This document shows positions 9,403 to 18,928 of a stretch of DNA of 64,000 nucleotides, piece after piece. This DNA is from Aureitalea sp. L0-47 (GTDB lineage: Bacteria; Bacteroidota; Bacteroidia; Flavobacteriales; Flavobacteriaceae): positions 34,531 through 98,530 of the forward strand of contig NZ_JAFMTQ010000014.1 in the NCBI RefSeq assembly GCF_026126405.1, given 5' to 3'. The notes beneath the pieces are model-generated. The model worked only from the letters and a program-made list of their open reading frames with translations. It was not told the origin of the DNA and ran no database searches. How positions within the stretch are numbered: the stretch's first letter is position 1; each line of letters begins with the position of its first letter. The translations under genes were made by a program, and so were the position numbers.

Positions 9403-12400
9403 TTAATTCTGTTCTGTCTCTATGGAAGCATTTGTCTTGGACTCAGCAGCTTTGATGATGGACAATTCTGCCTTGGCTTCTTCCACAATATCCGGGTAAT
9501 CCGTAAAATTCGTGATCACGCTTTCCAGTATGTAAGTAGCCTGATAGGCATCGTCCAGGGCATAGAAGTTTTTGGCCATAAGCACAAGTCCTTTGGCTCC
9601 AAATTCCTTGTACCCGGAATAATCCCTTGCCAACTTCTGAACTGAAGCATTAGACCCTTCATGATCACCTTCTTTGTTTTTGAAATAGGCATCGAAATAA
9701 AGCGCTTCGGCTGCCAACTGCCCGGTTGCAATCTTAGCAACCTCCGTGTATGCGATCCTGGCTTTTTCTTCCTCACCTGTTTCCATAGCAGAACGGGCGA
9801 TGACCACCTGGGCATCACTCTTGATCGAATTGTCGATCTTTTCCAGCGCAAGTACCTTTTCAGCATAAGTCACAGCATCCGCGTAGTTTTCCAGCTCATA
9901 GCTGGCTTTCATGCTATTGGTCTGTGCGAATACAATATTCTGTGGGAAATCGGCTTCTACTTCCAATCGTTTCAGATAGTTAATCGCGCTTTCATAATCT
10001 TTCTTTGCAAGGAATATTTCTGAAATTCTCGCGAGCGCCTGTTCCGTGAATTCGGTTCGTTCACGGTCCACCACATATTGATAATGCGGAATCGCTTCCA
10101 CTCCATTACTTTCACCGAAATAGATCTGAGCAAGGTAGAAATTCGCCTTCAGGGCATGGCGACCGTTTGGAAATTCTGATACATATTCTTCGAAGCGCCC
10201 GCGTGCCTGCTTGAGCTTGTTTTCCAGGTAAGGTTGCTCGGCAGCAGCATAGGTGGCATCGTCCAATTCGGCATCCTCTACCTCAACATAACTAAGGCCT
10301 CTAACCCAATCGGCATATTCACTAACACGACCCTGATCGATATAGATCAGCTTGGCAGATGCAACCGCCTGCAGCGATTCATCTGAGCCCGGAAAGTCAT
10401 TGGCCACTCTTTTAAAGATAGAAAGTGCATCATTGCTTCGGCCGGTGTTGTCAAATATCAGGGCCTTTTTCATCAACGCCCGAGAAACATAGCTACTTTT
10501 CGGGATCTCGGTAACGAGTTTATCGTAGGTCCGGATGGCATCATCATTCTTTTCTAGAGCAACATAAGTGTTCCCCAATTCATACAGTGCGTCATCCTTG
10601 TAAATGGACTTCGGAAAGTTTTGGTTGAAGGATTCCAGTCCTTCGAGTTTTTGGTTGACCCGATCTACAAATCCGTAGCTGATGGCTTTTTGAAAAGCCG
10701 CATAGTCTTCGTCCGGAGTTCCAAGAGTGATCGCCTGGTTGTAGTTTTCCATGGCAGGCCAATATTGGCTGGTAACAAAATAGCTGTCGCCCAGTCTAAG
10801 GTAGGCATCTTGTTTCCTGGCCGCATCGGAAGTTGCCGACTCTACAAATCCTTTGAAGTAGGTAATAGCGTCCGGGTAATTCTTCAGTTTAAAATAATTA
10901 TACCCGAGGTTATACTTACTGTTCTTGAATTCCGGGGTAGTTTCCGCCTGTGGCAACTGCAGAAACTGCTTGTAGCCCACAAGTGCCTGGTCGAATTCTG
11001 AACGATTATAGTCGCTTTCCGCTTTCCAGTAAACGGCTCTAGCCGTGTATGCAGCATCTCTTGGCTCTTTCAGGGACTTGTCAAACAAAGCTACTGCCTC
11101 ATCGTAACTACCATCGTTATACAATTCGAGTCCGCGAAGGAAAGTTACTTTCTGGTAGGCAAGTTTGTTTTCGAATGATTTGTTATCCTCCAGCAGTCGA
11201 ACGGCTTCCTTGTAATTCTTCGAAGTGATATAGGAGTCGATGAGCAGATCTCTCAATTCCTCGTTGTTCTTGTTGTCCGGATAGGTTTCGATAAACGACA
11301 ATAATACCTGCGGAACCGGTTCGTAGCTGTTCCCGATCTCGTAGCTAAGTTTAGCGTAATTGAGCCAGGCATCTTCACGGATTTCCGGGCTGAAATCCAT
11401 TTCCGAAGCATTTCTGAAAGCATTTAGAGCTTGTTGTTTCTTATCCAGCTTAAGGTAACTCTCTGCCAGGTGATAATAGGCATTTTGAGACACGGCGTTG
11501 TTCCCGTCTATGATCTTGTTGAACTCTCCAATCGCATTTTGAAAATCCCCCTGTTTGTAATAGGCGTAGCCCAATTGGTAGTAGTCGGTATTGGTCCATT
11601 TGCCGCGCTTTCCATTGTACTGACTCAAATACCCAATGGCCTCGGCGTATTTCTCGAGATTGAAATAACTTTCGCCTATGATCTTGGCAAGTTCGCTTTT
11701 TTCTTTCGGGCTGGAATTATCGAATTGCTCCAATCCCATATCGATCGCCTTCTGAAAATTCCCCAGTTTAAAATTCATATCAGCCTGATAGTAGGATAAA
11801 TCTTCCGCATAGCGCTCCTCGCCCTGGACTGATTCAAAGAGTTCGGTTGCCTCTTCGTATTCGTCACCTTCATAGGCGATGAAACCCAGGTAATATTTGG
11901 CCTGGGCGCCATAGGTAGGTGAATCACTCACCCGGTTGAAGTATTTACTTGCTTCTGAATAACGTTTATTTCTGAAAAAAGCATAGCCATTGTTGAAATT
12001 GAATCGTTCGCGTTCACTCCTACCAAGACCGGTTTCATCCACTTTGTCATACCATTTCCTGGCGTAGGAGTATTTGCCGTTATCGAAGTAGTAATTCGCC
12101 ACGTTGATGTAGGCATCGTTTCGTTTGATACTGGTAGGGAATTCAGAAACAAAATCCTCCATAAGTGCATCGGCATTCTGCTGGTTTAAGCGTACGGCGC
12201 AATTTGCGATGTAGTAAGCACAATCTCCCTGAATGGTCTCATCTGTAGCCTCCCGTTTCACCCGGTCGAACAAGGTTTGAGCTGCCAGGAATTGCTCATT
12301 GTTGTACAGTTCAACTGCCTTGCTATAGGTTTCGAGATCGTTGGTGAATATTTCGGTTTGCTGAGAGTAGGCTGAAAGCGAAACAACTACGAAGATCGCA

Positions 12401-12423
12401 GTTATTATAAGGTTTCTGAACAT
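9403..12423 (-). CDS. Large secreted tetratricopeptide-repeat protein
   Basis: A 1006-residue protein with signal peptide (MFRNLIITAIFVVVSLSAYSQ) followed by about 25-30 TPR/YbgF-like helix pairs along the whole length; repeats such as YYLGFIAYEGDEYEEATELF, YYQLGYAYYKQGDFQNAIGEF and NLGYNYFKLKNYPDAITYF show the W/Y-G-Y-A-P spacing. It is presumably a periplasmic or outer-membrane-facing scaffold. Operon with the barrel gene downstream suggests an envelope complex; this is inference. The ATG at 12423 is chosen because it begins the signal sequence; the frame extends 8 codons further upstream. Confidence 0.85.
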   Translation of the reverse strand: MFRNLIITAIFVVVSLSAYSQQTEIFTNDLETYSKAVELYNNEQFLAAQTLFDRVKREATDETIQGDCAYYIANCAVRLNQQNADALMEDFVSEFPTSIKRNDAYINVANYYFDNGKYSYARKWYDKVDETGLGRSERERFNFNNGYAFFRNKRYSEASKYFNRVSDSPTYGAQAKYYLGFIAYEGDEYEEATELFESVQGEERYAEDLSYYQADMNFKLGNFQKAIDMGLEQFDNSSPKEKSELAKIIGESYFNLEKYAEAIGYLSQYNGKRGKWTNTDYYQLGYAYYKQGDFQNAIGEFNKIIDGNNAVSQNAYYHLAESYLKLDKKQQALNAFRNASEMDFSPEIREDAWLNYAKLSYEIGNSYEPVPQVLLSFIETYPDNKNNEELRDLLIDSYITSKNYKEAVRLLEDNKSFENKLAYQKVTFLRGLELYNDGSYDEAVALFDKSLKEPRDAAYTARAVYWKAESDYNRSEFDQALVGYKQFLQLPQAETTPEFKNSKYNLGYNYFKLKNYPDAITYFKGFVESATSDAARKQDAYLRLGDSYFVTSQYWPAMENYNQAITLGTPDEDYAAFQKAISYGFVDRVNQKLEGLESFNQNFPKSIYKDDALYELGNTYVALEKNDDAIRTYDKLVTEIPKSSYVSRALMKKALIFDNTGRSNDALSIFKRVANDFPGSDESLQAVASAKLIYIDQGRVSEYADWVRGLSYVEVEDAELDDATYAAAEQPYLENKLKQARGRFEEYVSEFPNGRHALKANFYLAQIYFGESNGVEAIPHYQYVVDRERTEFTEQALARISEIFLAKKDYESAINYLKRLEVEADFPQNIVFAQTNSMKASYELENYADAVTYAEKVLALEKIDNSIKSDAQVVIARSAMETGEEEKARIAYTEVAKIATGQLAAEALYFDAYFKNKEGDHEGSNASVQKLARDYSGYKEFGAKGLVLMAKNFYALDDAYQATYILESVITNFTDYPDIVEEAKAELSIIKAAESKTNASIETEQN

Positions 12424-12446
12424 TAGAAATGGGTTTTTAACGCACA

Positions 12447-12475
12447 TAAAGATACAGGTTACTCAAGTTGCCCAA
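12447..12475 (-). promoter_or_regulatory. Probable promoter of the TPR/barrel operon
   Basis: On the minus strand TTG (12475-12473), an 18-base spacer and TATCTTTA (12454-12447), one mismatch from TAnnTTTG. It lies 23 bases upstream of the TPR start codon. Confidence 0.4.
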
Positions 12476-12674
12476 TGCCCGAAAGCAAAAGGTTTTTAAC
12501 AATAAAATCAACAGATTTTGAGTAGTATTCTTACATACGAAAGCCGTTCAGTTTATGTGGTCAGCTTACATTAGTAACGCAACAAAATGGAGATAATTAT
12601 GTTTATCTTCACAAGCAGAATACAGCAGTTTAAAAATAATGCTACATTTATTGAACATAAAAATCAAGCCATCT

Positions 12675-13136
12675 ATGAAAAATTTCCTCATTCTAAGTTG
12701 TTTGCTAATAGTTTCCACATCCTTCGCGCAGCGGAATTTCAGCAACCTAACCGAACGTAACGGGAAAATTGGTATTGGTACGAAGTCCCCGGATGAACTC
12801 CTCACAGTAAAAGGAAAGATCCATACACAGGAAGTCCTGGTAGACCTGAATGGTGCGGTGGCTCCCGACTATGTATTTGAAAATTATTTTTCGGGTGCTT
12901 CGGAATTGAAGCCGGAATACAGCTTTCCTACCCTTCAGGAAGTGGCATCTTATGTGGAGGAACAACATCATTTGCCCGGCATTCCTTCAGCAAAAGAACT
13001 GGAAGCGGAAGGTCTCTCTCTGAAAGAAATGAATTTGCTTTTACTTCAGAAAATAGAGGAACTCACACTCTACACCCTCGAGCAACAAAAAGAAATCGAA
13101 GCCTTGAAAGAAAAAATGGCCAAACTGGAAGAGTAG
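12675..13136 (+). CDS. Secreted protein with tail-fibre-like C-terminal domain
   Basis: A 153-residue secreted protein. Signal peptide 1-19 (ends TSFAQ), then IGIGTKSPDELLTVKGKI, a motif common to the last domain of Bacteroidota tail-fibre-like and cell-surface proteins, then VDLNGAVAPDYVFENYF, HLPGIPSAKELEAEG, and a C-terminal coiled coil (LLLQKIEELTLYTLEQQKEI, about 115-153). The domain resembles the region before intramolecular chaperone helices; trimeric assembly is plausible but inferred. It is isolated and not part of a phage cluster. The ATG at 12675 is chosen because it opens the signal peptide. Confidence 0.7.
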   Translation: MKNFLILSCLLIVSTSFAQRNFSNLTERNGKIGIGTKSPDELLTVKGKIHTQEVLVDLNGAVAPDYVFENYFSGASELKPEYSFPTLQEVASYVEEQHHLPGIPSAKELEAEGLSLKEMNLLLLQKIEELTLYTLEQQKEIEALKEKMAKLEE

Positions 13137-13172
13137 CCAATTAATTGAATATTTTTGTAGTAAACGATCTGT

Positions 13173-13856
13173 ATGTCCCAACCTGTTTTATCTCTCAAAA
13201 ACGCATCGATCTTTCAACGAGAGAACCTCATCCTTTCAGATGTCACTGTCTCCGTTCAGGAGGGTGAATTCGTCTATTTAATTGGAAAAACCGGTACAGG
13301 GAAAAGTAGCTTCATGAAAACGCTCTACGGAGACCTGCCCTTGTTGAAGGGCGAAGGAGAAATAGTAGGCTACGATCTCCCTACGCTTCAGGAAAAAGAC
13401 ATTCCCTTCTTAAGAAGAAAACTAGGGGTGATCTTCCAGGATTTCAAACTCCTTAACGATCGCACCGTGAAAGATAACCTCATGTTTGTATTAACAGCTA
13501 CCGGCTGGAAGGACAAAAGTGAAATGGACAGCAAGATTGACGAGGTGCTGGATAAGGTAGATATGAAGACCAAGAGTTTCAAATATCCTTATCAACTTTC
13601 CGGCGGTGAACAACAGCGCGTGGCCATTGCAAGGGCATTATTGAACGATCCCGAGTTGATTCTTGCCGATGAGCCTACTGGTAACCTTGATCCCCAGACA
13701 AGCGTAGAAGTGATGGAAGTGCTACAGGAGATCAATAAGAACGGGAATACCATCCTTATGGCAACTCACGATTACGCCCTTCTCCTGAAATATCCTTCGA
13801 AGACGCTAAAATGTGATGATCAGCAAGTATTCGAGGTTGTTCAGAAGACTGTTTAG
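13173..13856 (+). CDS. ftsE: FtsE-like ABC transporter ATP-binding protein
   Basis: Cytoplasmic ATPase of 227 residues that in most bacteria partners with FtsX to activate septal peptidoglycan hydrolases. Walker A is GKTGTGKSS (about 37-45), Q-loop [12 protein letters not shown] signature [16 protein letters not shown], Walker [13 protein letters not shown] and the switch His in MATHDYALL. Best match by reading is FtsE/LolD/MacB-type ATPases, with FtsE favoured by [12 protein letters not shown]. No ftsX is adjacent; the only FtsX-fold permease in the window is at 1009-2244. It converges on the subtilase gene with a 3-base gap. Confidence 0.78.
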   Translation: MSQPVLSLKNASIFQRENLILSDVTVSVQEGEFVYLIGKTGTGKSSFMKTLYGDLPLLKGEGEIVGYDLPTLQEKDIPFLRRKLGVIFQDFKLLNDRTVKDNLMFVLTATGWKDKSEMDSKIDEVLDKVDMKTKSFKYPYQLSGGEQQRVAIARALLNDPELILADEPTGNLDPQTSVEVMEVLQEINKNGNTILMATHDYALLLKYPSKTLKCDDQQVFEVVQKTV

Positions 13857-13859
13857 AGG

Positions 13860-15485
13860 TTATTCGGGGAAACCCTCTCGCAACACCAGGTCGCATTCCT
13901 TTTCCAGCGACGGATCAACCTTAAGATGTATGTTTCCTTTTGAATTTGGCCGAAGTATGGTGTTTGGGCCAATCGTGATACTGTTTTTAACGGTTAAATT
14001 GAGTGTAGATTCCTTTGTAAACTGTTGGTTGCGAATAGTCACATTTTCAGCATGGGAAGTTATCTTAAAATCCCACCGACTGAATTTCTGATCCTGGATA
14101 TAGGCTGTTTCACCTTCAGTATATAATTTATAAACCATTTCCACGGCCTTACCAATATTCAACATGCCGGAGCCATAAAGCCCTAGAAAGGGTTCATTGG
14201 GTTTTATATGATCTATGTTCCAGGAAGTCATTTTTAGAATACTTTCCACCTCATCCACGGGCAAACAAGGATTAAGTGAGAACATCAATCCTATGGTCCC
14301 TGTTACAAAGGGAGCAGTTGGGGAAGTTGCTTCGTATTGAATATAAACAATCTCATTTTCCAATAGGAATTTGGGAAGTTTCCAAACTCCTACCGACGGT
14401 GTAAGAATGTCTATCTTATCGTTTAGTGTAGTTGTAGAAACCCTATAGATATTCGGAGTGACGGATAGGTCATTGTTTTTGAAACCCATGGTCCTTCCAA
14501 TATAGCCCCGTATGTTCGATGCATAGTAATTACCCTTTGGACCTACACCATAATTGTCCAGCGGATCAGCATACTTGTACATTGCCGTGCCTACAGATAT
14601 AACATGATCATAAGAAGCAGGATAGTACAACCATTCTCCTTTATTCTCACTGTACGGCCGGTTACCGGCTCCGGCCACAATAATTGTCCCGTTCTCGAAC
14701 ATTTCATCGATTACCGCCTGGGCAGTATCGTAATATCGAGATGAAACCCAACTACAATTGATCACTCTAACACCCATATCCGATAATTCCTTGAGTTGGT
14801 CAAGTGTCTTGTAGCTGCCATAGGAAGTGGTATAGATCCCGCAATCGTAGCAAACTCCGGTCCCTCCGTACGCATTATTTCCCTGGGCAGCGGCTATTCC
14901 GGCGACTCCCGATCCGTGGCCTTTCACATTTGGTGATTTTCGGATCACTTTTATTTTTCCTTTGAATTCGGCATTGACTGTATCCACTTCGGCGTCGGAT
15001 ATACCTACTATGGTTTCCCTATCACCTGTGGTATAGTACCAGGCCCTGGGCGCTTCCATAAAATCAAGGTAATCCAGATTAAGTGGTAAACCTTGGTTTT
15101 CACCTATAGTGCTGGTAATTCCATAGTCGTTGGGCTGAAAGATCTTTTTATCCTCTTGAGAGATCTCTTCACCAAATTCGAAAATATCCCCCGCCCACCG
15201 AAGCAAATTATTCATGGTTTCAGGGTTATCCGAGATCACAAAGAATGTCCTTTTTAACTCATCCTTTTTTGTCCCTCTGAATGTTTTCTTGAACACTTTG
15301 ATCTTGTTCTCGCTGAATGTACGCTCAAGGCCGGGATGATCACCTTTGTAGTCAATTTTATCGGCTAATTGCTTCAGCTCGGGTTCAAAAATCGTGTCCT
15401 TGGCCCGCATATAAAACCAGTGCTCCGTTTGCGCCCAACCCGAAACAGTAAGTGATAGAAAAAGTAAGCTGATTATAATTCGCAT
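13860..15485 (-). CDS. Secreted S8 family (subtilisin-like) serine protease
   Basis: A 541-residue secreted protease. Signal peptide ends SGWAQ. The N-terminal 110 residues look like an I9-type propeptide. Catalytic residues can be placed: Asp in VGISDAEVD, His in GHGSGVAGIAAAQ, oxyanion Asn in VAGAGN and Ser in ATSPTAPFVTG (equivalent of GTSMAAPHVAG). The Asp motif is degenerate compared with DTG. After the catalytic domain comes a beta-rich tail of about 85 residues without a clear T9SS sorting motif. The frame extends 6 codons upstream of the ATG at 15485, which I prefer as the start of the signal peptide. Confidence 0.85.
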   Translation of the reverse strand: MRIIISLLFLSLTVSGWAQTEHWFYMRAKDTIFEPELKQLADKIDYKGDHPGLERTFSENKIKVFKKTFRGTKKDELKRTFFVISDNPETMNNLLRWAGDIFEFGEEISQEDKKIFQPNDYGITSTIGENQGLPLNLDYLDFMEAPRAWYYTTGDRETIVGISDAEVDTVNAEFKGKIKVIRKSPNVKGHGSGVAGIAAAQGNNAYGGTGVCYDCGIYTTSYGSYKTLDQLKELSDMGVRVINCSWVSSRYYDTAQAVIDEMFENGTIIVAGAGNRPYSENKGEWLYYPASYDHVISVGTAMYKYADPLDNYGVGPKGNYYASNIRGYIGRTMGFKNNDLSVTPNIYRVSTTTLNDKIDILTPSVGVWKLPKFLLENEIVYIQYEATSPTAPFVTGTIGLMFSLNPCLPVDEVESILKMTSWNIDHIKPNEPFLGLYGSGMLNIGKAVEMVYKLYTEGETAYIQDQKFSRWDFKITSHAENVTIRNQQFTKESTLNLTVKNSITIGPNTILRPNSKGNIHLKVDPSLEKECDLVLREGFPE

Positions 15486-15561
15486 GGAAGTCTTATGTAT
15501 CAAAGGAAAGGTAAAGAAAAAAAACTAATTCGCCCCGAATTTCGTTATATGCGATATATTG

Positions 15562-15569
15562 TACATTTG
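15562..15569 (+). promoter_or_regulatory. -7 box upstream of glycosyltransferase pair
   Basis: TACATTTG, a perfect TAnnTTTG element, ends 12 bases before the ATG of the first glycosyltransferase. No TTG lies at the expected -33 distance, so the promoter call rests on the -7 box only. Confidence 0.4.
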
Positions 15570-15581
15570 TTGTATTCTTGA

Positions 15582-16463
15582 ATGATCTCGATACTCATCC
15601 CAACATATAATTATGATACGACGCCCCTGGTTCAAAACCTGTTGGATCAGGCAAAAAGTTTGAAGCAGTCAGTTGAAATACTGGTCTTCGACGATGGCTC
15701 TATAAACTTCAGGGAGGAGAACACGAAAAATGGCGAGTCGGAGCAGGTTACCTATCAATATTTTGAAAACAATACAGGACGTAGCGCTATCCGCCAAAAA
15801 CTTGCCGAACAGGCTTCCCATGACTTGCTCCTATTCCTGGATGCCGATGTGCTGCCCGAGTCGAGTAATTTCCTCGAGAAATACGTCAAGACTGCTAATG
15901 ATGGTACAATGGTACTATGTGGGGGAGTAACCTACGATTCCACACCACCTTCTGAGGATAAAATGCTTCGCTATGTATACGGAAAGGAACGAGAGGCTAA
16001 GTCGGCCGCCGTACGGTCAATAGAACCGTACATCATAGTTACGGCAAACATGCTTATTCAGAAAGATCTGTTTCTGAAAATAAATGAAGACCTTACGAAC
16101 TTCTACGGGGAAGACCTGTTGATCTCATGGAACCTAAAGAAACTAGGCGTGAATGTATCACATATCGACAACCCGGTGGTGCATCTCGGACTTGAAGAAT
16201 CCGCAAACTTTCTGGAAAAAGCGAGGAGTGCGATTACGAATATCGTCCGACTGGAAAAAGAGGGGAAAATTGGTGAGGATTTTATATCCTTGCAGCGCGC
16301 TTATGGCAAATTAAAACGATTTGGTGGTTTGGGGTTATTCCATTGGATCATGAGAAGAATGAACCAAAGAATACGGGCAAATGCTCTATCACACCGCCCA
16401 AGTATGTTCTATTTCAACTTACTACGGTTGTCTCACTATGCTGAACTAAAGAAAAATGGTTGA
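15582..16463 (+). CDS. Glycosyltransferase family 2
   Basis: GT-A fold glycosyltransferase of 293 residues, soluble or membrane-associated on the cytoplasmic side, probably building a surface polysaccharide. It starts with the typical MISILIPTYNYD strand; VFDDGS (about 41) is the first nucleotide-binding acidic motif and LFLDADVLP (about 85) the DxD-type motif. FYGEDLLISWNL is the C-terminal acceptor-side motif (ED). It overlaps the next glycosyltransferase by 8 bases, so the two are translationally coupled. Sugar specificity is unknown. Confidence 0.88.
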   Translation: MISILIPTYNYDTTPLVQNLLDQAKSLKQSVEILVFDDGSINFREENTKNGESEQVTYQYFENNTGRSAIRQKLAEQASHDLLLFLDADVLPESSNFLEKYVKTANDGTMVLCGGVTYDSTPPSEDKMLRYVYGKEREAKSAAVRSIEPYIIVTANMLIQKDLFLKINEDLTNFYGEDLLISWNLKKLGVNVSHIDNPVVHLGLEESANFLEKARSAITNIVRLEKEGKIGEDFISLQRAYGKLKRFGGLGLFHWIMRRMNQRIRANALSHRPSMFYFNLLRLSHYAELKKNG

Positions 16464-17382
16464 ATTCTCGGTCGCCATAGCGGTTTATAACAAACAGGAC
16501 TATATCGGTAAGACGCTGGAAAGTGTCTTGAACCAAACATACCGGAATTTTGAAGTGATCATTGTAAATGACGGATCTCAGGATAAAAGCGAGGAAGTTA
16601 TTCTGTCATTTAATGATCCCAGGGTGAAATATTCCCGTCAGGAAAATACCGGTGCTGGAGCCGCGCGAAATGCAGCAATATCTAAGGCCACCAAACCATG
16701 GATCGCTTTATTGGATGCCGATGACATCTGGTACCCGGACTACCTGGAAGAGCAGTCCCGCCTCATTCAGAAGTTTCCTTCAGAAAAAGTCTTCGCCACG
16801 AATAGCATGATCCATCGGGATGGAAAATTCTTAACGAGGGACTATTCGTTTACACTGCCAAAGGAAGATACTGTATTCAATTTCTTTGAAGCCAGTCTCA
16901 GGGATTCTTTACTGAATAGCTCCCTTACCGTGGTGCACAGCGATGTGCTTTCTGAAGTAAACTACTACGACACCTCCATCAAGAGTGGCCAGGACACAGA
17001 TCTGTGGGTGAAGATTGGACTGCGCTACAATGTGGTTTTCAGCCCGAAAGTTTGTGGATATTATGAGATCAATGAAACGAGTCTATTTGAATCGGCAAGA
17101 AAAGTTTCAGAAAAAACAACCTTCGAAGCATACGAACATCTGGAAAAGGATAATAAACCTTTAAAGAAGTTCCTGGATCTAAACCGTTACTCTATCTGCA
17201 TGATCGCAAAATTTGAGAGAAACAAAGAAGCTTTTAATAAGCTATATCCCAAAATTGACCTGAATAACCTCTCTTTCTCGCAACGTTTGCTACTGAAGAT
17301 GAACCGGCCATTACTGGTCCTGGCAAAAAAAACACAAAACTTGCTTTCGCGTCTTGGGATTCGGTTAAGCTCCTTTAAATAG
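16456..17382 (+). CDS. Glycosyltransferase family 2
   Basis: Second GT-A enzyme, 308 residues. VEFSVAIAVYNKQDYIGKTLESVLNQTY is split over the start; IIVNDGSQDKS and ALLDADDIWYPDYLE are the two nucleotide-sugar motifs, and GQDTDLWVKIGLRY is the acceptor-side motif. It follows the first glycosyltransferase with an 8-base overlap and its 3' end overlaps the convergent ketoisomerase gene by 18 bases. Likely adds one sugar of the same glycan; specificity unknown. Confidence 0.88.
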   Translation: MVEFSVAIAVYNKQDYIGKTLESVLNQTYRNFEVIIVNDGSQDKSEEVILSFNDPRVKYSRQENTGAGAARNAAISKATKPWIALLDADDIWYPDYLEEQSRLIQKFPSEKVFATNSMIHRDGKFLTRDYSFTLPKEDTVFNFFEASLRDSLLNSSLTVVHSDVLSEVNYYDTSIKSGQDTDLWVKIGLRYNVVFSPKVCGYYEINETSLFESARKVSEKTTFEAYEHLEKDNKPLKKFLDLNRYSICMIAKFERNKEAFNKLYPKIDLNNLSFSQRLLLKMNRPLLVLAKKTQNLLSRLGIRLSSFK

Positions 17383-17775
17383 GAGGAATTGGGCGTAATC
17401 ACGAATATAATCCGCCTCATCATATTCACCTGACGAGGCCACCAGGCAGATAGCCCCTGAGGTGAAATTACTCAACCCCCTCCAGGTTCCTGTTGGGATG
17501 AGCAAGCCCCTATATGGCCGATTAAGTGTAAAAGTTCGTTTGGAATGTCCATCGTCCAGAACCACATCGAAGCTTCCGTTAAGCGCAACCAGGAATTCCA
17601 ATTGTTCTTTGTGGGCATGTCCGCCTCGGGAAGAATCACCAGGAACGTCGTAGAGATAATAGACACGCTTGATCTCATAAGGAAGTAAGTCCTTTTCGAT
17701 CACAGATAAGTTACCCCGACCTTCAGGATCGATGATCTTGGGAATTTCGATAAGTTGAATTTCGTCCAGGTTCAT
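17365..17775 (-). CDS. dTDP-sugar 3,4-ketoisomerase, FdtA/QdtA family (cupin)
   Basis: Cupin enzyme of 136 residues converting dTDP-4-keto-6-deoxyglucose to a 3-keto sugar, the entry to dTDP-Fuc3NAc or dTDP-Qui3NAc. The cupin motif RGGHAHKEQLEFLVALNGS supplies the catalytic His residues and the N-terminal IPKIIDPEGRGNLSV and YYLYDVPG segments are family hallmarks. FdtA and QdtA differ in C4 stereochemistry and cannot be told apart here. The start codon at 17775 lies 1 base after the stop of the GT4 gene, forming a two-gene operon. The partner aminotransferase and acyltransferase are candidates at 24165 and 20125. Confidence 0.85.
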   Translation of the reverse strand: MNLDEIQLIEIPKIIDPEGRGNLSVIEKDLLPYEIKRVYYLYDVPGDSSRGGHAHKEQLEFLVALNGSFDVVLDDGHSKRTFTLNRPYRGLLIPTGTWRGLSNFTSGAICLVASSGEYDEADYIRDYAQFLLFKGA

Positions 17776-17776
17776 T

Positions 17777-18883
17777 TTATTCTAATAATTTCTTCCAACG
17801 TGCAGCAATTGCCTCCATTGAGAAGGCCTCAATAGACGATTTTGCATTCGATGATAGTCGTTCATATAACGAATCATCATCTTTAATCTTGCGGATCGCT
17901 TCAGAAAATAAAGGTAGGCTTCTTTCGGGAATCAACAAACCATTTTCTCCATCTACAACAATTTCCGAAGGACCCGAAGCAATATCCAAAGAAATCACAG
18001 GAGTACCCACGGAAAGTGATTCAACAAGTACCATTGGAAAGCCTTCGTACCTACTTGTAAGTACCGTAGATCGCGCATATTTTATCACTGGAAATGGGTT
18101 TGGCGTATGTGGAAGGAAGTCAACATGTGCTCCCGCTGCAGATTGCTTAGCATATTTTTTTATATCCTCTGAATCCGGTCCATCTCCCATGATCACCAAA
18201 TGTGTTCCCTGTTTCCAAACCTCTGATTGTTCAAATGCATCAATTAAAAAACGCAGATCTTTGATCTCGTCTACTACCCTACCGTACCACAACAGGTATT
18301 GTTTATCACGAAGCTGAATTGGAAGTTCATCTCCTACACTTACCCAATTAGTATCGAAGGCATTATAAATAGTAACAGTATTGTGAATTCCTGATGAATT
18401 CAGCAACTCGGTTTCAATATATCGGGAAACAGCTACAGTTGCGTAGTTCTTTGAATAAATGTCAATCATCCGTTCCTCTTTTTCCGAGAAATAGGAGAAT
18501 TTATTAGAACTGTGAACGACATAGATCCTACGAATTCCTTTATACACATACCTGTCGTAGAACATCTCCCTTTTACTTTCATTTTTCGGACGGTGATCTA
18601 TGATGAAATCGAAATTATTGCTCCTGAGAAAACGCTTTAATTTGTAAGCACGGTAGAGTCGGTCACCAAAAGAATCATTTTCTTTTTTGCCTTTCCCAAG
18701 GTTAAGCAATGTTCCCGAAAATGCCTGGTCCACCCTATCCTGAAGGATCACCGTATGAACCTCATAGCCCAAAGAATCCAGCATATTGGAAAGCATGGCG
18801 CACGACCGTTCTGCTCCTCCTTTGCCGAGTGACGTTGCCACCAGGCACACCTTAATTTTAGCCGATTTCGGAGGCCTCGTCAT
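17777..18883 (-). CDS. Glycosyltransferase family 4
   Basis: GT-B fold retaining glycosyltransferase, 368 residues, cytoplasmic face. The N-terminal glycine-rich loop LGKGGAERSCAML and the C-terminal nucleotide-sugar motif RYEGFPMVLVESLSVGTPVI (the E-x7-E equivalent) are clear, followed by GPSEIVVDGENGLL. First gene of a two-gene unit with the ketoisomerase, which suggests it may transfer the sugar made by that enzyme, or act on the same glycan. Confidence 0.88.
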   Translation of the reverse strand: MTRPPKSAKIKVCLVATSLGKGGAERSCAMLSNMLDSLGYEVHTVILQDRVDQAFSGTLLNLGKGKKENDSFGDRLYRAYKLKRFLRSNNFDFIIDHRPKNESKREMFYDRYVYKGIRRIYVVHSSNKFSYFSEKEERMIDIYSKNYATVAVSRYIETELLNSSGIHNTVTIYNAFDTNWVSVGDELPIQLRDKQYLLWYGRVVDEIKDLRFLIDAFEQSEVWKQGTHLVIMGDGPDSEDIKKYAKQSAAGAHVDFLPHTPNPFPVIKYARSTVLTSRYEGFPMVLVESLSVGTPVISLDIASGPSEIVVDGENGLLIPERSLPLFSEAIRKIKDDDSLYERLSSNAKSSIEAFSMEAIAARWKKLLE

Positions 18884-18892
18884 TAAATATCT

Positions 18893-18900
18893 TATTTTTG
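18893..18900 (+). promoter_or_regulatory. -7 box upstream of glycosyltransferase 18929
   Basis: TATTTTTG matches TAnnTTTG and ends 28 bases before the start codon in the 45-base divergent gap. No -33 TTG at the expected place. Confidence 0.35.
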
Positions 18901-18928
18901 AAGATGATGCAGCAAATATAACGCATTT

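Noticed and set aside
12675..13136. Prophage remnant because of the tail-fibre-like domain
   Set aside because: The gene has a signal peptide, stands alone, and no other phage-like gene is near; this domain is common on secreted Bacteroidota proteins.
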